DNA of 64,000 bases from Melioribacter sp051488665 (lineage in GTDB: Bacteria > Bacteroidota > Ignavibacteria > Ignavibacteriales > Melioribacteraceae), in assembly GCF_051488665.1 (NCBI RefSeq), contig NZ_JBPSEG010000010.1, positions 57,460-121,459 on the forward strand. Direction: 5' to 3'. The notes beneath the pieces are model-generated. The model did no database searches. It saw only the letters and a list, made by a program, of their open reading frames with translations, and had not been told where the DNA came from. Shown here one piece after another: positions 24,389 through 33,285 of the stretch. A program made the position numbers and the translations under genes. Within the stretch, counting starts at the first letter, position 1. Each line of letters begins with the position of its first letter.

Positions 24389-24981
24389 AATTGAATTCTT
24401 CCGCTGAAAGCGCGTCCGATTGTTGCGGGGTCGGCAAATTCGAGGTCGCCTCCTATTGGCAGTCCTCTTGCAATTCGACTTACTTTAACCGGATATTCTT
24501 TTAATATTTTCGTCAAATAGAGCGAAGTAGCGTCGCCTTCGGCGTCGGGATTTAATGCCAGAATAATTTCGTTGACTCCGCCTGATTCAATTCTTTTAAT
24601 CAATTCGCCTATGTGGAGTTTGTCGGGCGTAATATCCGCAAGCGGATTCAATACGCCGCCCAGAACGTGATACGCTCCGTTGTATTCATTTGTCTTTTCG
24701 ATAGCAATCACGTCGCTGATTTCTTCAACAACGCATACTACCGAATGGTCGCGTTTCGGACTTTTGCAAATGTCGCATTTTTCTTCGACGGATAAATTGA
24801 AACAGATTTCGCAAAAACGGAGTTCGTTTTTTAATGCGCCGATTGCATCGACGAGCGACTCGACCGTTTCCTTGTCGCTCTTTAAAAGATGCAGCGCCAA
24901 CCGTTGAGCCGTTTTCTTTCCGATCGAAGGAAGTTTGCTCAACTCGTCTATAGCTCTCTGTAAAGGTTCGGCAATAAGCAA
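24385..24981 (-). CDS. recR: Recombination protein RecR
   Basis: A 198-residue RecR. It has the N-terminal helix-hairpin-helix (LSKLPSIGKKTAQRLALHLL), a C4 zinc finger with Cys57, Cys60, Cys69 and Cys72, then a Toprim domain starting VVCVVEEISDVIAIE (81-95), and a C-terminal RIARGLPIGGDLEFAD. It works with RecF/RecO in loading RecA at gaps. The start is TTG, 1 nt after the ybaB stop. The ybaB-recR pairing is conserved, but the usual upstream dnaX is not present. Confidence 0.96.
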   Translation of the reverse strand: MLIAEPLQRAIDELSKLPSIGKKTAQRLALHLLKSDKETVESLVDAIGALKNELRFCEICFNLSVEEKCDICKSPKRDHSVVCVVEEISDVIAIEKTNEYNGAYHVLGGVLNPLADITPDKLHIGELIKRIESGGVNEIILALNPDAEGDATSLYLTKILKEYPVKVSRIARGLPIGGDLEFADPATIGRAFSGRIQL

Positions 24982-24982
24982 T

Positions 24983-25309
24983 TTAGAACCCCGGTATGTT
25001 CATTCCCGGCGGAATCATGCCTTTTGTAACCGAAGCCATTTCTTCTTCCGCCATTTTGGAGGCGGATTCCAACGCTTTGTTGACCGCCGCGATGATAAGG
25101 TCTTCGATCATTTCCTTATCGTTGCTTTTAATAATTTCGTCGTCTATATCGATCGATACAATTTCCTTTTTGCCGTTGGCGGTCACTTTAACCATACCGC
25201 CGCCGCTTTCTTCGGTTACAGTTTTGCTGCCCAATTCTTCCTGGACTTTTGCCATTTCCGCCTGCATCTTCTGAATTTGTTTGAGCATATTTTGCATATT
25301 GAAATTCAT
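24983..25309 (-). CDS. YbaB/EbfC-family nucleoid-associated protein
   Basis: A 108-residue protein: an N-terminal coiled helix rich in Met, Gln and Lys (MLKQIQKMQAEMAKVQEELG), a beta sheet (GMVKVTANGKKEIVSIDIDD) and a C-terminal helix ending in GMIPPGMNIPGF. These dimers bind DNA and are encoded next to recR in most bacteria. A strong ribosome-binding site (ccggaggaaag) precedes the ATG. It heads the long minus-strand operon; the divergent promoter region to psd is 25310-25395. Confidence 0.95.
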   Translation of the reverse strand: MNFNMQNMLKQIQKMQAEMAKVQEELGSKTVTEESGGGMVKVTANGKKEIVSIDIDDEIIKSNDKEMIEDLIIAAVNKALESASKMAEEEMASVTKGMIPPGMNIPGF

Positions 25310-25395
25310 CTTTCCTCCGGTTTATAATATTCGTACCGCAAAATTATCAAAAAAAATTAACACAAGAAATTAAGTAAATAAAATATTAGATTAGT

Positions 25396-26076
25396 ATGGT
25401 TTATAAAAATCTTCTGAAAAATATGATAGCAAAATACGGTTTAAATACATTCATTTTAATGGCGGCAATTTCCGCGCTGCTCATTCTTGCCGGAATTTTC
25501 GTAAACAACGGATGGATTAAATACGGGCTGATTATTATCGGTCTTCTTTTTTTGATATTTAATTTGAATTTTTTCCGGGATCCTGAGAGGATTCCTCCCG
25601 ACAGGAACGATGTAGTTGTATCCCCGGCGGACGGCGAAGTTCTGTTCGTCAAAGAAGTCTACGAAAAAAGATTCATCGACGACGAAGCCATTCAGGTGTC
25701 GGTTTTCATGTCGCCTTTGAACGTGCACGTAAATCGAATTCCGATAGACGGCAAAGTCGAATATCTGAATTATGTCGAAGGCGATTACCTGATGGCGTTT
25801 TACGATAAATCGGATTTAAGAAACGAACGAAGCGAAATCGGAATCCGATCCAGATACGGGAAAGTCCTTTTTACGCAAGTGGCGGGTTTTATAGCAAGAA
25901 GAATCGTATACGAACTCAAAGAGGGCGACACGGTTAAAATGGGCGATCGTTTCGGAATGATCAAATTCGGCAGCCGTTCGGATATCATAGCTCCGAAAAA
26001 ATGGACTCCCGCTGTCAAACCGGGAGACAAAGTTAAAGCCGGCGAATCAATTTTATTCGAGTACAAAAATGACTAA
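25396..26076 (+). CDS. psd: Phosphatidylserine decarboxylase, archaeal-type
   Basis: A 226-residue proenzyme of the short type. It has one or two N-terminal membrane segments (about 15-58), FFRDPERIPP (59-68), the conserved SPADGEV (76-82), SPLNVHVNR (106-114), and the self-cleavage site Gly192-Ser193 in KFGSRSD, where Ser becomes the pyruvoyl group. It makes phosphatidylethanolamine from phosphatidylserine supplied by PssA, whose gene overlaps by 8 nt. There is no clear Shine-Dalgarno at ATG 25396. Confidence 0.95.
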   Translation: MVYKNLLKNMIAKYGLNTFILMAAISALLILAGIFVNNGWIKYGLIIIGLLFLIFNLNFFRDPERIPPDRNDVVVSPADGEVLFVKEVYEKRFIDDEAIQVSVFMSPLNVHVNRIPIDGKVEYLNYVEGDYLMAFYDKSDLRNERSEIGIRSRYGKVLFTQVAGFIARRIVYELKEGDTVKMGDRFGMIKFGSRSDIIAPKKWTPAVKPGDKVKAGESILFEYKND

Positions 26077-26806
26077 TTCAAAATCGTTTGTTGCCAATTT
26101 TGTAACATCGCTTAATCTATTTTGCGGATTCCTGTCGATTGTTTATACGTCGCACGGGAATTACAAGCTTGCCGCTATTTTTATTATAATGGCCGCAATC
26201 TTCGATACGCTCGACGGAATTATTGCGCGGCTTTTGAGCACATCGAGCCGGTTCGGAGTCGAACTCGATTCGCTTTCGGACGTAGTAAGTTTCGGCGCCG
26301 CGCCCTCATTTCTGATTTATAAAGCATACACTTATCAATTCGGTCTGCCGGGAATTATAATCGGCTCGCTCATACTTATCTTCGGATCGTTCCGGTTGGC
26401 TCGCTTCAACATTATGGTCGAAGACCTGAACACGAAAGGAGATTTTACCGGACTGCCGATACCGCTTTCGGCTTTGACGATTTCCACTCTCGTCTTTTCA
26501 TATTCCACCGATAACGGAATGACGCAGCCGTTCGACATTTTTATAATACCCCTGATACTATTGCTCTCTTTCCTGATGGTAAGCAAAGTGCGCTACAATG
26601 CGCTTCCGAAATTGAAGGACAAAAAAATTAAAGAAAAAATCGTTTTATTTGTAACGTTGATTATCGCTTTGTTTCTCGCTTTCGCTACAAACGGAAGAAT
26701 TTTGTTTTTCATTTTTCTATCAATAGTGCTCTTTGGTATATTTAGACATCTTTATTTTTTCTTTTTTTCAAAAAATCAGATTTTAGAAACGACGCAGGAG
26801 AAGTAA
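26069..26806 (+). CDS. pssA: CDP-diacylglycerol-serine O-phosphatidyltransferase
   Basis: A 245-residue membrane enzyme of the CDP-alcohol phosphotransferase family. The full motif D-G-x2-A-R-x8-G-x3-D-x3-D is present: Asp49, Gly50, Ala53, Arg54, Gly63, Asp67 and Asp71. Around six to eight hydrophobic segments follow. It forms phosphatidylserine from CDP-diacylglycerol and serine, the substrate for Psd encoded just upstream with an 8-nt overlap. The C-terminus is a lysine-rich tail after the last helix. Confidence 0.95.
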   Translation: MTNSKSFVANFVTSLNLFCGFLSIVYTSHGNYKLAAIFIIMAAIFDTLDGIIARLLSTSSRFGVELDSLSDVVSFGAAPSFLIYKAYTYQFGLPGIIIGSLILIFGSFRLARFNIMVEDLNTKGDFTGLPIPLSALTISTLVFSYSTDNGMTQPFDIFIIPLILLLSFLMVSKVRYNALPKLKDKKIKEKIVLFVTLIIALFLAFATNGRILFFIFLSIVLFGIFRHLYFFFFSKNQILETTQEK

Positions 26807-26807
26807 A

Positions 26808-27068
26808 TTGTTCAAAGCAACAGTAATCGTTAAAAGAAGACCTACAATTTTAGACCCGCAGGGGAAAGCAGTTGAGCAGGGAGCCAAATTACTCGGCTTT
26901 AACAACGTTAAAAACACTCGCATCGGAAAATATATCGAGTTTTTTATCGACACAGACGACAGAGAAGCCGCCGAAAAAGAACTCAAAGAATACAGCGAAA
27001 AGCTCCTCTCCAATCCGATAATGGAAGATTTTGAATATCATTTGGAACAAGTAAAACAGAAAAATTAA
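26808..27068 (+). CDS. purS: Phosphoribosylformylglycinamidine synthase subunit PurS
   Basis: An 86-residue PurS that opens FKATVIVKRRPTILDPQGKA and contains AVEQGAKLLGF and the KYIEFFIDTDD strand. With PurQ and PurL it forms the three-part FGAM synthase of purine synthesis; PurL is not in the window. The start is TTG, one base after the pssA stop, with a GCAGGAGAAG ribosome-binding site at 26793-26802, so coupling with the phospholipid genes is likely. Confidence 0.95.
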   Translation: MFKATVIVKRRPTILDPQGKAVEQGAKLLGFNNVKNTRIGKYIEFFIDTDDREAAEKELKEYSEKLLSNPIMEDFEYHLEQVKQKN

Positions 27069-27069
27069 A

Positions 27070-27765
27070 ATGAAGATAAAATTTGGTGTTGTAGTTTTTC
27101 CCGGCGCTAATTGCGACCACGACGCTTATTACGCTCTTAAAAAAATACTCGGTTACGATACCGAATTCTTGTGGCACAAAGATTCCGACCTGAAAGGCTC
27201 GAATGTAATATTGCTGCCGGGAGGTTTTTCGTACGGCGACTATCTGAGAACTGGCGCAATTGCCCGCTTTTCCCCCATCATGGACGAAGTAATTAAATTT
27301 GCCAACGGAGGAGGCATTGTAATCGGCATTTGCAACGGATTTCAAATACTCCTGGAAACCGGTCTTCTCCCCGGAGTAATGCAAAAGAACATTAATTTGA
27401 AATTCATTTGCAAAGACGTCTACCTGAAAGTGGAAAATAAAAATACAATCTTTACAAAACTTGTAGATAAAGACGTAATTAAAATCCCGATTGCCCACGG
27501 CGAAGGAAATTATTATACGGACGAAAAAACATTGCACGAACTCGAAAAAAACAATCAGGTAGTATTCCGTTATTCGGACATCAATGGAAACGTAACTCCG
27601 GAAGCAAATCCCAACGGTTCGCTCAACAACATAGCGGGAATAATAAACAAAGAAGGCAATGTTCTCGGGATGATGCCCCACCCCGAAAGGGCGTGCGATA
27701 CGGCATTGTCCAGAACGGACGGAGCTTTAATTTTTAAGTCGATTGCTGAAAGTTTTTATAAATAA
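27070..27765 (+). CDS. purQ: Phosphoribosylformylglycinamidine synthase glutaminase subunit PurQ
   Basis: A 231-residue class I glutamine amidotransferase that opens KFGVVVFPGANCDHDAYYAL. The nucleophile Cys is in GICNGFQIL, and the His/Glu pair is in MMPHPERA near the C-terminus. It supplies ammonia to PurL for FGAM formation. It starts 1 nt after purS. The next gene, tatA, follows 12 nt later. Confidence 0.96.
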   Translation: MKIKFGVVVFPGANCDHDAYYALKKILGYDTEFLWHKDSDLKGSNVILLPGGFSYGDYLRTGAIARFSPIMDEVIKFANGGGIVIGICNGFQILLETGLLPGVMQKNINLKFICKDVYLKVENKNTIFTKLVDKDVIKIPIAHGEGNYYTDEKTLHELEKNNQVVFRYSDINGNVTPEANPNGSLNNIAGIINKEGNVLGMMPHPERACDTALSRTDGALIFKSIAESFYK

Positions 27766-27777
27766 GGAGGATGAATT

Positions 27778-27996
27778 ATGTTTGGAAACTTAGGCGCATC
27801 TGAGATTATTCTTATTGTGCTTGCAATTTTGATTCTTTTCGGCGCGAAGAAAATTCCGGAAGTAGCTCAAGGCATCGGTAAAGGTATGAAAGAATTCAAA
27901 AAGGCAATCCGGGAAGTGGAAGAAGACATTAAATCGATCGACAAAGTCGACTCGAAAAAAGAAACCGAAAAGGATAAATCCGAAACTTCAAATTAA
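27778..27996 (+). CDS. tatA: Sec-independent translocase component TatA/TatE
   Basis: A 72-residue TatA. It has an N-terminal membrane helix (SEIILIVLAILILFGAKKIP) with the conserved FG-x-KK-x-P hinge, an amphipathic helix (EVAQGIGKGMKEFKKAIRE) and a charged tail. It builds the pore of the twin-arginine pathway; tatC is not in the window. A strong ribosome-binding site (aaggaggatgaatt) precedes the ATG. Confidence 0.95.
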   Translation: MFGNLGASEIILIVLAILILFGAKKIPEVAQGIGKGMKEFKKAIREVEEDIKSIDKVDSKKETEKDKSETSN

Positions 27997-28010
27997 TCAC
28001 GGTGATTTAA

Positions 28011-29441
28011 TTGGCTCAATACAGAAACCACTCGGAAAAAACGGAATTAATTAAATCGGGAAAACTTTCGTTAAGAAAAAACGTTGAAGAATTCCTTCGT
28101 AAAATCGAAGACAATAAAGAGCTCAACGCTTTTAATTTTGTTTTTGACGATGCGTTATCGGAAGCCGATAAGATTGAAGAAAAAATCAAAAGCGGCAAAG
28201 CCGGCAAATTGGCTGGAATGGTAATTTCTGTCAAAGACGTCCTCTCAATAAAAAACCGTCCGATGACCTGCTCGTCGAAAATATTGGCAAACTACGAAGC
28301 CGTCTATACCGCTACGGCGGTTCAAAAATTAATCGACGAGGACGCCATAATAATCGGAAAGACCAACTGCGACGAATTTGCGATGGGTTCGTCGAACGAG
28401 AATTCCGCATTCGGCATAGTTCGAAATCCGCACGATAAAGAACGCGTGCCCGGAGGCTCAAGCGGCGGCTCGGCAGTTTCTGTCGCGGCAGGATTGTGCG
28501 ACGCTTCCATAGGCACCGACACCGGAGGATCGATTCGTCAACCTGCGGCTTTTTGCGGCGTCTACGGTCTCAAACCAACTTACGGAAGAGTTTCAAGATA
28601 CGGTTTGACCGCATTTGCATCGTCTTTCGATACTGTCGGTCCTTTTGCAAATTCGGTCGACGATATTGCCCTGATTTTAAGCGTTCTAGCCGGTAAAGAT
28701 CCGAGAGATTCGACAAGCCGGGAGATTGAAGTTCCCGATTTCGATTTAACCGGAAACGGACCGGAAAAATTCACCGTGGGTATACCGAAAGAATACCTCA
28801 ATCCTTCGAGCGAAGGCGGACTCGACCCGGAAATTAAAGAAGCCGTAGAGAATCAAATTAATATATTAAAGAAAAACGGATACGAAGTTAAGGAGATATC
28901 GCTGCCCCACACGGAATACTCAATTGCAACATATTATATATTGACGACAGCCGAAGCCTCTTCGAATTTATCGCGTTACGACGGAGCGCATTACGGTTAC
29001 CGGTCGGACAAAGCGAATAATTTATTCGATATGTACACCGAATCGAGAACAGAAGGATTCGGCAAAGAAGTTAAGCGCAGAATTATGCTGGGAACTTACG
29101 TTCTCTCCGCAGGCTATTACGACGCTTACTACAGAAAAGCTCAAAAAGTAAGACGCCTTCTAAAAGAAGATTTCGATAAAGCATTCGAGCAGGCAGATTT
29201 AATATTGACTCCCACAACGCCTACGGTAGCATTCAAGATCGGCGAAAAATCAGCCGACCCGCTCCAAATGTATTTGAGCGATATTTTTACCACGCCGGCA
29301 AATCTGGCGGGTATACCCGGAATTAATATTCCTATCGGAAAAAACTCGGACGGTATGCCGATCGGGCTCCAGTTGATGGCCAATCATTTTGAGGAACTTA
29401 AATTGCTCCGGTTTGCCAAACAGCTGGAGAAGTTGAAATAA
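28011..29441 (+). CDS. gatA: Aspartyl/glutamyl-tRNA amidotransferase subunit A
   Basis: A 476-residue amidase-signature enzyme. The Ser-cisSer-Lys triad is Lys75 (VISVKDVL), Ser150 (PGGSSGGSA) and Ser174 (DTGGSIRQPA). In GatCAB it converts Glu-tRNA(Gln) or Asp-tRNA(Asn) to the amidated forms. gatB and gatC are not present here. The start is TTG at 28011 with GGTGA just upstream. Some amidases look alike, but the length and the GIPGINIPIG...GLQLMA end fit GatA. Confidence 0.94.
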   Translation: MAQYRNHSEKTELIKSGKLSLRKNVEEFLRKIEDNKELNAFNFVFDDALSEADKIEEKIKSGKAGKLAGMVISVKDVLSIKNRPMTCSSKILANYEAVYTATAVQKLIDEDAIIIGKTNCDEFAMGSSNENSAFGIVRNPHDKERVPGGSSGGSAVSVAAGLCDASIGTDTGGSIRQPAAFCGVYGLKPTYGRVSRYGLTAFASSFDTVGPFANSVDDIALILSVLAGKDPRDSTSREIEVPDFDLTGNGPEKFTVGIPKEYLNPSSEGGLDPEIKEAVENQINILKKNGYEVKEISLPHTEYSIATYYILTTAEASSNLSRYDGAHYGYRSDKANNLFDMYTESRTEGFGKEVKRRIMLGTYVLSAGYYDAYYRKAQKVRRLLKEDFDKAFEQADLILTPTTPTVAFKIGEKSADPLQMYLSDIFTTPANLAGIPGINIPIGKNSDGMPIGLQLMANHFEELKLLRFAKQLEKLK

Positions 29442-29521
29442 ATTAATTCGAGAAATTTCGGGTATATTTCAAATTCCTTTCTTAATTTTGTAAGAAATAT
29501 AAACAAACTACGGGAAAAATT

Positions 29522-30418
29522 ATGAGTATCCTTCTCGACAAAAGAACGCGCGTTTTAGTTCAGGGAATAACCGGAGGCGAAGGTTCTTTCCATACCCGTC
29601 AAATGCTCGAATACGGAACTAAAGTTGTCGCCGGAGTAACTCCCGGCAAAGGCGGACAGAAATTCGAAGATACCGACATACCCATTTTCAATACCGTTAA
29701 AGAAGCGGTAAAAGAAACCAAAGCCACAGCTTCGGCTATCTTTGTGCCGCCGGCTTTTGCTGCCGACGCAATTCTTGAGGCAGCCGACGCGGGCATTAAA
29801 TTAATCGTCTGTATTACCGAAGGCATTCCAGCCAGGGATATGGTTCGTGTCTATAATTCATTAAAAGGAAAAGACGTGCGTTTGATCGGTCCGAACTGTC
29901 CGGGCATTATATCGCCCGGAAAAGCAAAAATCGGAATTATGCCCGGCTTCATCCATAAAAAAGGAAAGGTTGGCATTGTTTCGCGAAGCGGAACTTTAAC
30001 TTACGAAGCTGTCAAACAATTATCCGATCTGGGCATCGGACAATCGACGTGCGTAGGAATCGGAGGCGACCCTGTGATCGGCTCCCGTTTTATCGACATT
30101 ATTAAATTGATGAACGAAGACGAAGGCACCGAAGGTATCGTTATGATCGGCGAAATCGGCGGAACAGCCGAAGAAGAAGCTGCCGAATATATTAAAAAGC
30201 ACGTCAAAAAACCGGTAGTCGGATTCATCGCAGGTCGTACCGCTCCTCCGGGAAGACGAATGGGACACGCCGGAGCCATCATATCGGGAGGTAAAGGCAC
30301 TGCCGCTGAAAAAATGGCGGCTCTCAAAAAGGCGGGAATTCACGTCGTCGAAAGTCCCGCTGAAATCGGAATCACGATGAAAAAAGCTTTGGAAAAAAAT
30401 CAAAAAAGAAATAAATAA
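29522..30418 (+). CDS. sucD: Succinate-CoA ligase (ADP/GDP-forming) subunit alpha
   Basis: A 298-residue CoA-binding subunit. It has VQGITGGEGSFHTRQML (13-29), the CoA-site segment PGKGG (41-45), GPNCPGIISPG (123-133) and the phosphohistidine His249 in RRMGHAGAI. It interconverts succinyl-CoA and succinate in the TCA cycle. The beta subunit gene sucC is not adjacent. It is followed 12 nt later by ndk, a sensible partner for nucleotide exchange. The 80-nt gap upstream probably holds a promoter; I do not assign one. Confidence 0.96.
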   Translation: MSILLDKRTRVLVQGITGGEGSFHTRQMLEYGTKVVAGVTPGKGGQKFEDTDIPIFNTVKEAVKETKATASAIFVPPAFAADAILEAADAGIKLIVCITEGIPARDMVRVYNSLKGKDVRLIGPNCPGIISPGKAKIGIMPGFIHKKGKVGIVSRSGTLTYEAVKQLSDLGIGQSTCVGIGGDPVIGSRFIDIIKLMNEDEGTEGIVMIGEIGGTAEEEAAEYIKKHVKKPVVGFIAGRTAPPGRRMGHAGAIISGGKGTAAEKMAALKKAGIHVVESPAEIGITMKKALEKNQKRNK

Positions 30419-30430
30419 AGGAGAAATAAA

Positions 30431-30865
30431 TTGAGCAGAACTCTTGCTATTCTTAAACCCGACTGCGTCCGCAAGGAATTAATCGGAAAAGTAATAAGTC
30501 ATATTCAAAGCGCCGGATTTAAAATTGCGGCAATGAAAATGGTTAAACTTACGCCCGACGCCGCAAAAGGATTTTACGAAGTGCACAAGGAAAGACCGTT
30601 TTTTCACGAACTGATTTCATATATGACATCGGGTCCGTGCGTGCCTATTGTGCTCGAAAAAGAAAATGCCGTTGAAGATTTCCGCAAATTGATAGGCGCC
30701 ACAGACCCTGCAAAAGCCGAAGAAGGCACTATCAGAAAAATGTACGCCGAAAACATTCAGGAAAATATCGTTCACGGCTCCGACTCGGACGAAAACGCGG
30801 CAAAAGAAATCGCTCATTTCTTTTCAAGAAAAGAATTATTAGAAATCAACGGATGGGAAGAATAA
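30431..30865 (+). CDS. ndk: Nucleoside diphosphate kinase
   Basis: A 144-residue NDK. It opens RTLAILKPDCVRKELIGKV; the catalytic phospho-His is His115 in NIVHGSDSDENA, and FYEVHKERPFF and YMTSGPCV are conserved. It equilibrates nucleoside triphosphates using ATP. The start is TTG with aaaggaga upstream. It is cotranscribed with sucD and a lipoprotein gene that begins 1 nt after its stop. Confidence 0.97.
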   Translation: MSRTLAILKPDCVRKELIGKVISHIQSAGFKIAAMKMVKLTPDAAKGFYEVHKERPFFHELISYMTSGPCVPIVLEKENAVEDFRKLIGATDPAKAEEGTIRKMYAENIQENIVHGSDSDENAAKEIAHFFSRKELLEINGWEE

Positions 30866-30866
30866 A

Positions 30867-31877
30867 ATGAAAAACAGATTAATTGCCCTGCTTCTCTTTG
30901 CGATCATTGCAGGATGCTCGGGCGAAAAAGATAATAATCAGAACTCCGCCGAACTCAAAGAGATCGATCTGAAAGGCAAATCGGTAACTGTCGACTATAA
31001 ATTCTCCAAAGGCGATAACATTAAGTATAAACTGACTACGATAACCGCTGCAAACGAGACAATTCAAGCCGACTCGCTCATTGAATCCAAATCGAACGAA
31101 AACACGATTTATCAATTCGATATTAACGTCGTTGAAGTGGAGCCGGACAATACAGCCGAGTTGGCAATAACAATTTCGTCATTGAAAATCGACGCGGACA
31201 TTAACGGACAAAAATTCTTGTACGACGCAAACGCTAAAAACGACCAGGAACAGAATCAGAAATTCATCCAGTATTATGCAATACACAATGTTCCATACCG
31301 CGCCCGGGTAAGCAAAAAAGGCGAAGTGCTCGAAGTTTCTAGGCTCGACAAAATGGTCGATAAAATGAACTCGCTGCAGCCGGAGAATCAGAAACTCACA
31401 ACAGAACAAAAAGTTCAGCTCTCCAAAAGCATCGGAGACGCAATCATCAGACCGCTTACTCAATTAATTTTCAGAGAACTCCCAGACAAACAACTGGCGC
31501 AAGATTCTACATGGATAAAGACCTATCCTTCCCAGCTAAGCGTATTCAACATAAACAACAACGTTACTTACAAAGTAGACGGGTTTGTCGAATATGACGG
31601 CAACCGGGCGGTAAATGTAAGCGCGGATTTAAACACAACTTGGACGGGAAATAAAAGCGGCGAAGAAAACGGCATCAAATACAGTTTCGAAGATCCGAAA
31701 ATCGAAGGCGAAGGAAAAATTCTTTTCGATATCGACAGAGGTCTTTTAATAAAATCGGAAACGGGAACTACCGTTGAATTGAAAGCCAATCTTGAAATGC
31801 TCAATTCGATGCAGCAGAAAATCAAAACCGTTCGAAAAGATATTACGACAAACAAAAATATTATTGAACTGCTGTAA
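30867..31877 (+). CDS. DUF6263-like lipoprotein
   Basis: A 336-residue lipoprotein (signal MKNRLIALLLFAIIAGC, lipobox IAGC). The body is beta-rich with VDYKFSKGDNIKYKLTT near the start and LIFRELPDKQLAQDSTW in the second half; DIDRGLLIKSETGTTVEL leads into the C-terminal helix. This layout matches DUF6263 proteins, which are of unknown function and common in Bacteroidota relatives. It is the last gene before a strong terminator. Confidence 0.75.
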   Translation: MKNRLIALLLFAIIAGCSGEKDNNQNSAELKEIDLKGKSVTVDYKFSKGDNIKYKLTTITAANETIQADSLIESKSNENTIYQFDINVVEVEPDNTAELAITISSLKIDADINGQKFLYDANAKNDQEQNQKFIQYYAIHNVPYRARVSKKGEVLEVSRLDKMVDKMNSLQPENQKLTTEQKVQLSKSIGDAIIRPLTQLIFRELPDKQLAQDSTWIKTYPSQLSVFNINNNVTYKVDGFVEYDGNRAVNVSADLNTTWTGNKSGEENGIKYSFEDPKIEGEGKILFDIDRGLLIKSETGTTVELKANLEMLNSMQQKIKTVRKDITTNKNIIELL

Positions 31878-31884
31878 ATAAATG

Positions 31885-31916
31885 CCTGCCCGTTAGCTAA
31901 CGGGCAGGTCTTTTTT
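31885..31916 (+). terminator. Rho-independent terminator after the lipoprotein gene
   Basis: A perfect 24-nt palindrome with cctgcccgttag as its left half (31885-31908), followed by tcttttttac. It lies between converging transcripts; the T-run favours the plus strand. Confidence 0.9.
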
Positions 31917-33222
31917 ACTTTTTTCTTTCCACAATAACTTTCAAACCTTCAACGGCTTTTACTGTAATAGGGCTGTCTCTTTGAATATAATCGCCTTCCG
32001 TAATTACGTCGACTCTTTTGCCGTCTATCAAAGCTGTTCCTGAAGGTCTCAAATCTGTATAAGCGATACCTTCCCTGCCGATCAAATCTTTCAATGACGG
32101 CAAAGTTCCGTATCCCGATTTCTGTTCAACTTTTTTATCCAGAACCAATTTGGTAACCACGCTTGTTTTAGGCAAATATTTAAGCATTAAAGCCATAATA
32201 ACAAGCGTAGAAAGGAGCGTAAGCGCAAGCTGTATAATAGCAAACGAGATAATATCCCAATCGATTAATGGGAAATCGGAAACAAGCCCCAGGAAAAGGC
32301 TGACTATCATTAATGCTATTCCGCTAACGCCGAATATGCCGAAACCCGGTACAACGAAGATTTCAATAAGGAGCAGTATAACGCCCACAATAAAGAGGAT
32401 TATTTCGAGAGCCGAAGCAAGTTCAAGAATGTAGCCGCTGCCGAAAAATAGCGCCAGACTGATTACTCCAATCGTCCCGGGCATTCCCCAGCCAGGAGTT
32501 TTTATTTCCGTATAAAGCCCGAGCAAGCCGATCATTATCAATAGAGATGATATAATCGGATGGCTGAGAAATCTGATGAAATCTTCCGCCCAGTTCGATT
32601 CGACTGTAATCAAACTCGCATTTTTGTATCCGAAAGCTTCTTTAACTTCTTCGACAGATGATAGAATTGTGTCTGCCATTCCGAATTTAAGGGCTTCTTC
32701 CGCAGTCAGCGTAATCAGTTTTGTGCTGTCGTCCTGCAGGTCGGGCACAACTATAGTTTCATCTACCATTCCCTGGGCAATATCTGTTCTCCTGCCGTTT
32801 TTTTCGGCTGTCGCTCTCATTTCCGAGCGCATGTAGGATTGATATTTTTCGGATTGTTTTTGACCGGATTGATCGACTACAGTTGTAGCGCCCATTGAAG
32901 CGCCCGGAGTCATAACAATTTTTTCGCATGAAAGAGCTATCAATGCGCCGGCGGAAATTGCGCGCTTGTCGATAAATGCGATGGTTCTTACTTTACTGTT
33001 GAGTATTGCATCTTTAATTTGAGTGGCTGCGTCGACTCTTCCTCCGAAAGTATTAATTCGGAAGATAATTGCATCTGCCGTATTCTGCTCCGCTTCGTCG
33101 ACAATTCTTTTTACGTAAGGCGCCAATCCCAGATCGATATCGCCTTCGATATCGCCGTAATAAACTTTTTGCGCCGATACGCTCGACAGAAAGATTAAAA
33201 CCAGCAGCAGTATTTTTTTCAA
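31915..33222 (-). CDS. NfeD-family membrane serine protease (long form)
   Basis: A 435-residue protein: signal peptide (MKKILLLVLIFLSSVSA), a ClpP-like domain with the nucleophile region DKRAISAGALIALSC and TPGASMGATTV, then four to five membrane helices (about 220-345) and a C-terminal OB-fold NfeD domain (IGREGIAYTDLRPSGTALI). Long NfeD proteins cleave membrane or stomatin-type proteins; no stomatin gene is adjacent. The start is TTG with a GAGAGGG ribosome-binding site. It ends 6 nt from the shared terminator. Confidence 0.9.
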   Translation of the reverse strand: MKKILLLVLIFLSSVSAQKVYYGDIEGDIDLGLAPYVKRIVDEAEQNTADAIIFRINTFGGRVDAATQIKDAILNSKVRTIAFIDKRAISAGALIALSCEKIVMTPGASMGATTVVDQSGQKQSEKYQSYMRSEMRATAEKNGRRTDIAQGMVDETIVVPDLQDDSTKLITLTAEEALKFGMADTILSSVEEVKEAFGYKNASLITVESNWAEDFIRFLSHPIISSLLIMIGLLGLYTEIKTPGWGMPGTIGVISLALFFGSGYILELASALEIILFIVGVILLLIEIFVVPGFGIFGVSGIALMIVSLFLGLVSDFPLIDWDIISFAIIQLALTLLSTLVIMALMLKYLPKTSVVTKLVLDKKVEQKSGYGTLPSLKDLIGREGIAYTDLRPSGTALIDGKRVDVITEGDYIQRDSPITVKAVEGLKVIVERKK

Positions 33223-33285
33223 TTTACCCTCTCGCTCAAATTTATGTTACTCTTAAATAACCAAATTGAACGACTAATTCAACAC

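Noticed and set aside
25310..25395. Specific promoter boxes between ybaB and psd
   Set aside because: The region must hold divergent promoters, but no -33/-7 pair of the Bacteroidota type stood out enough to report.
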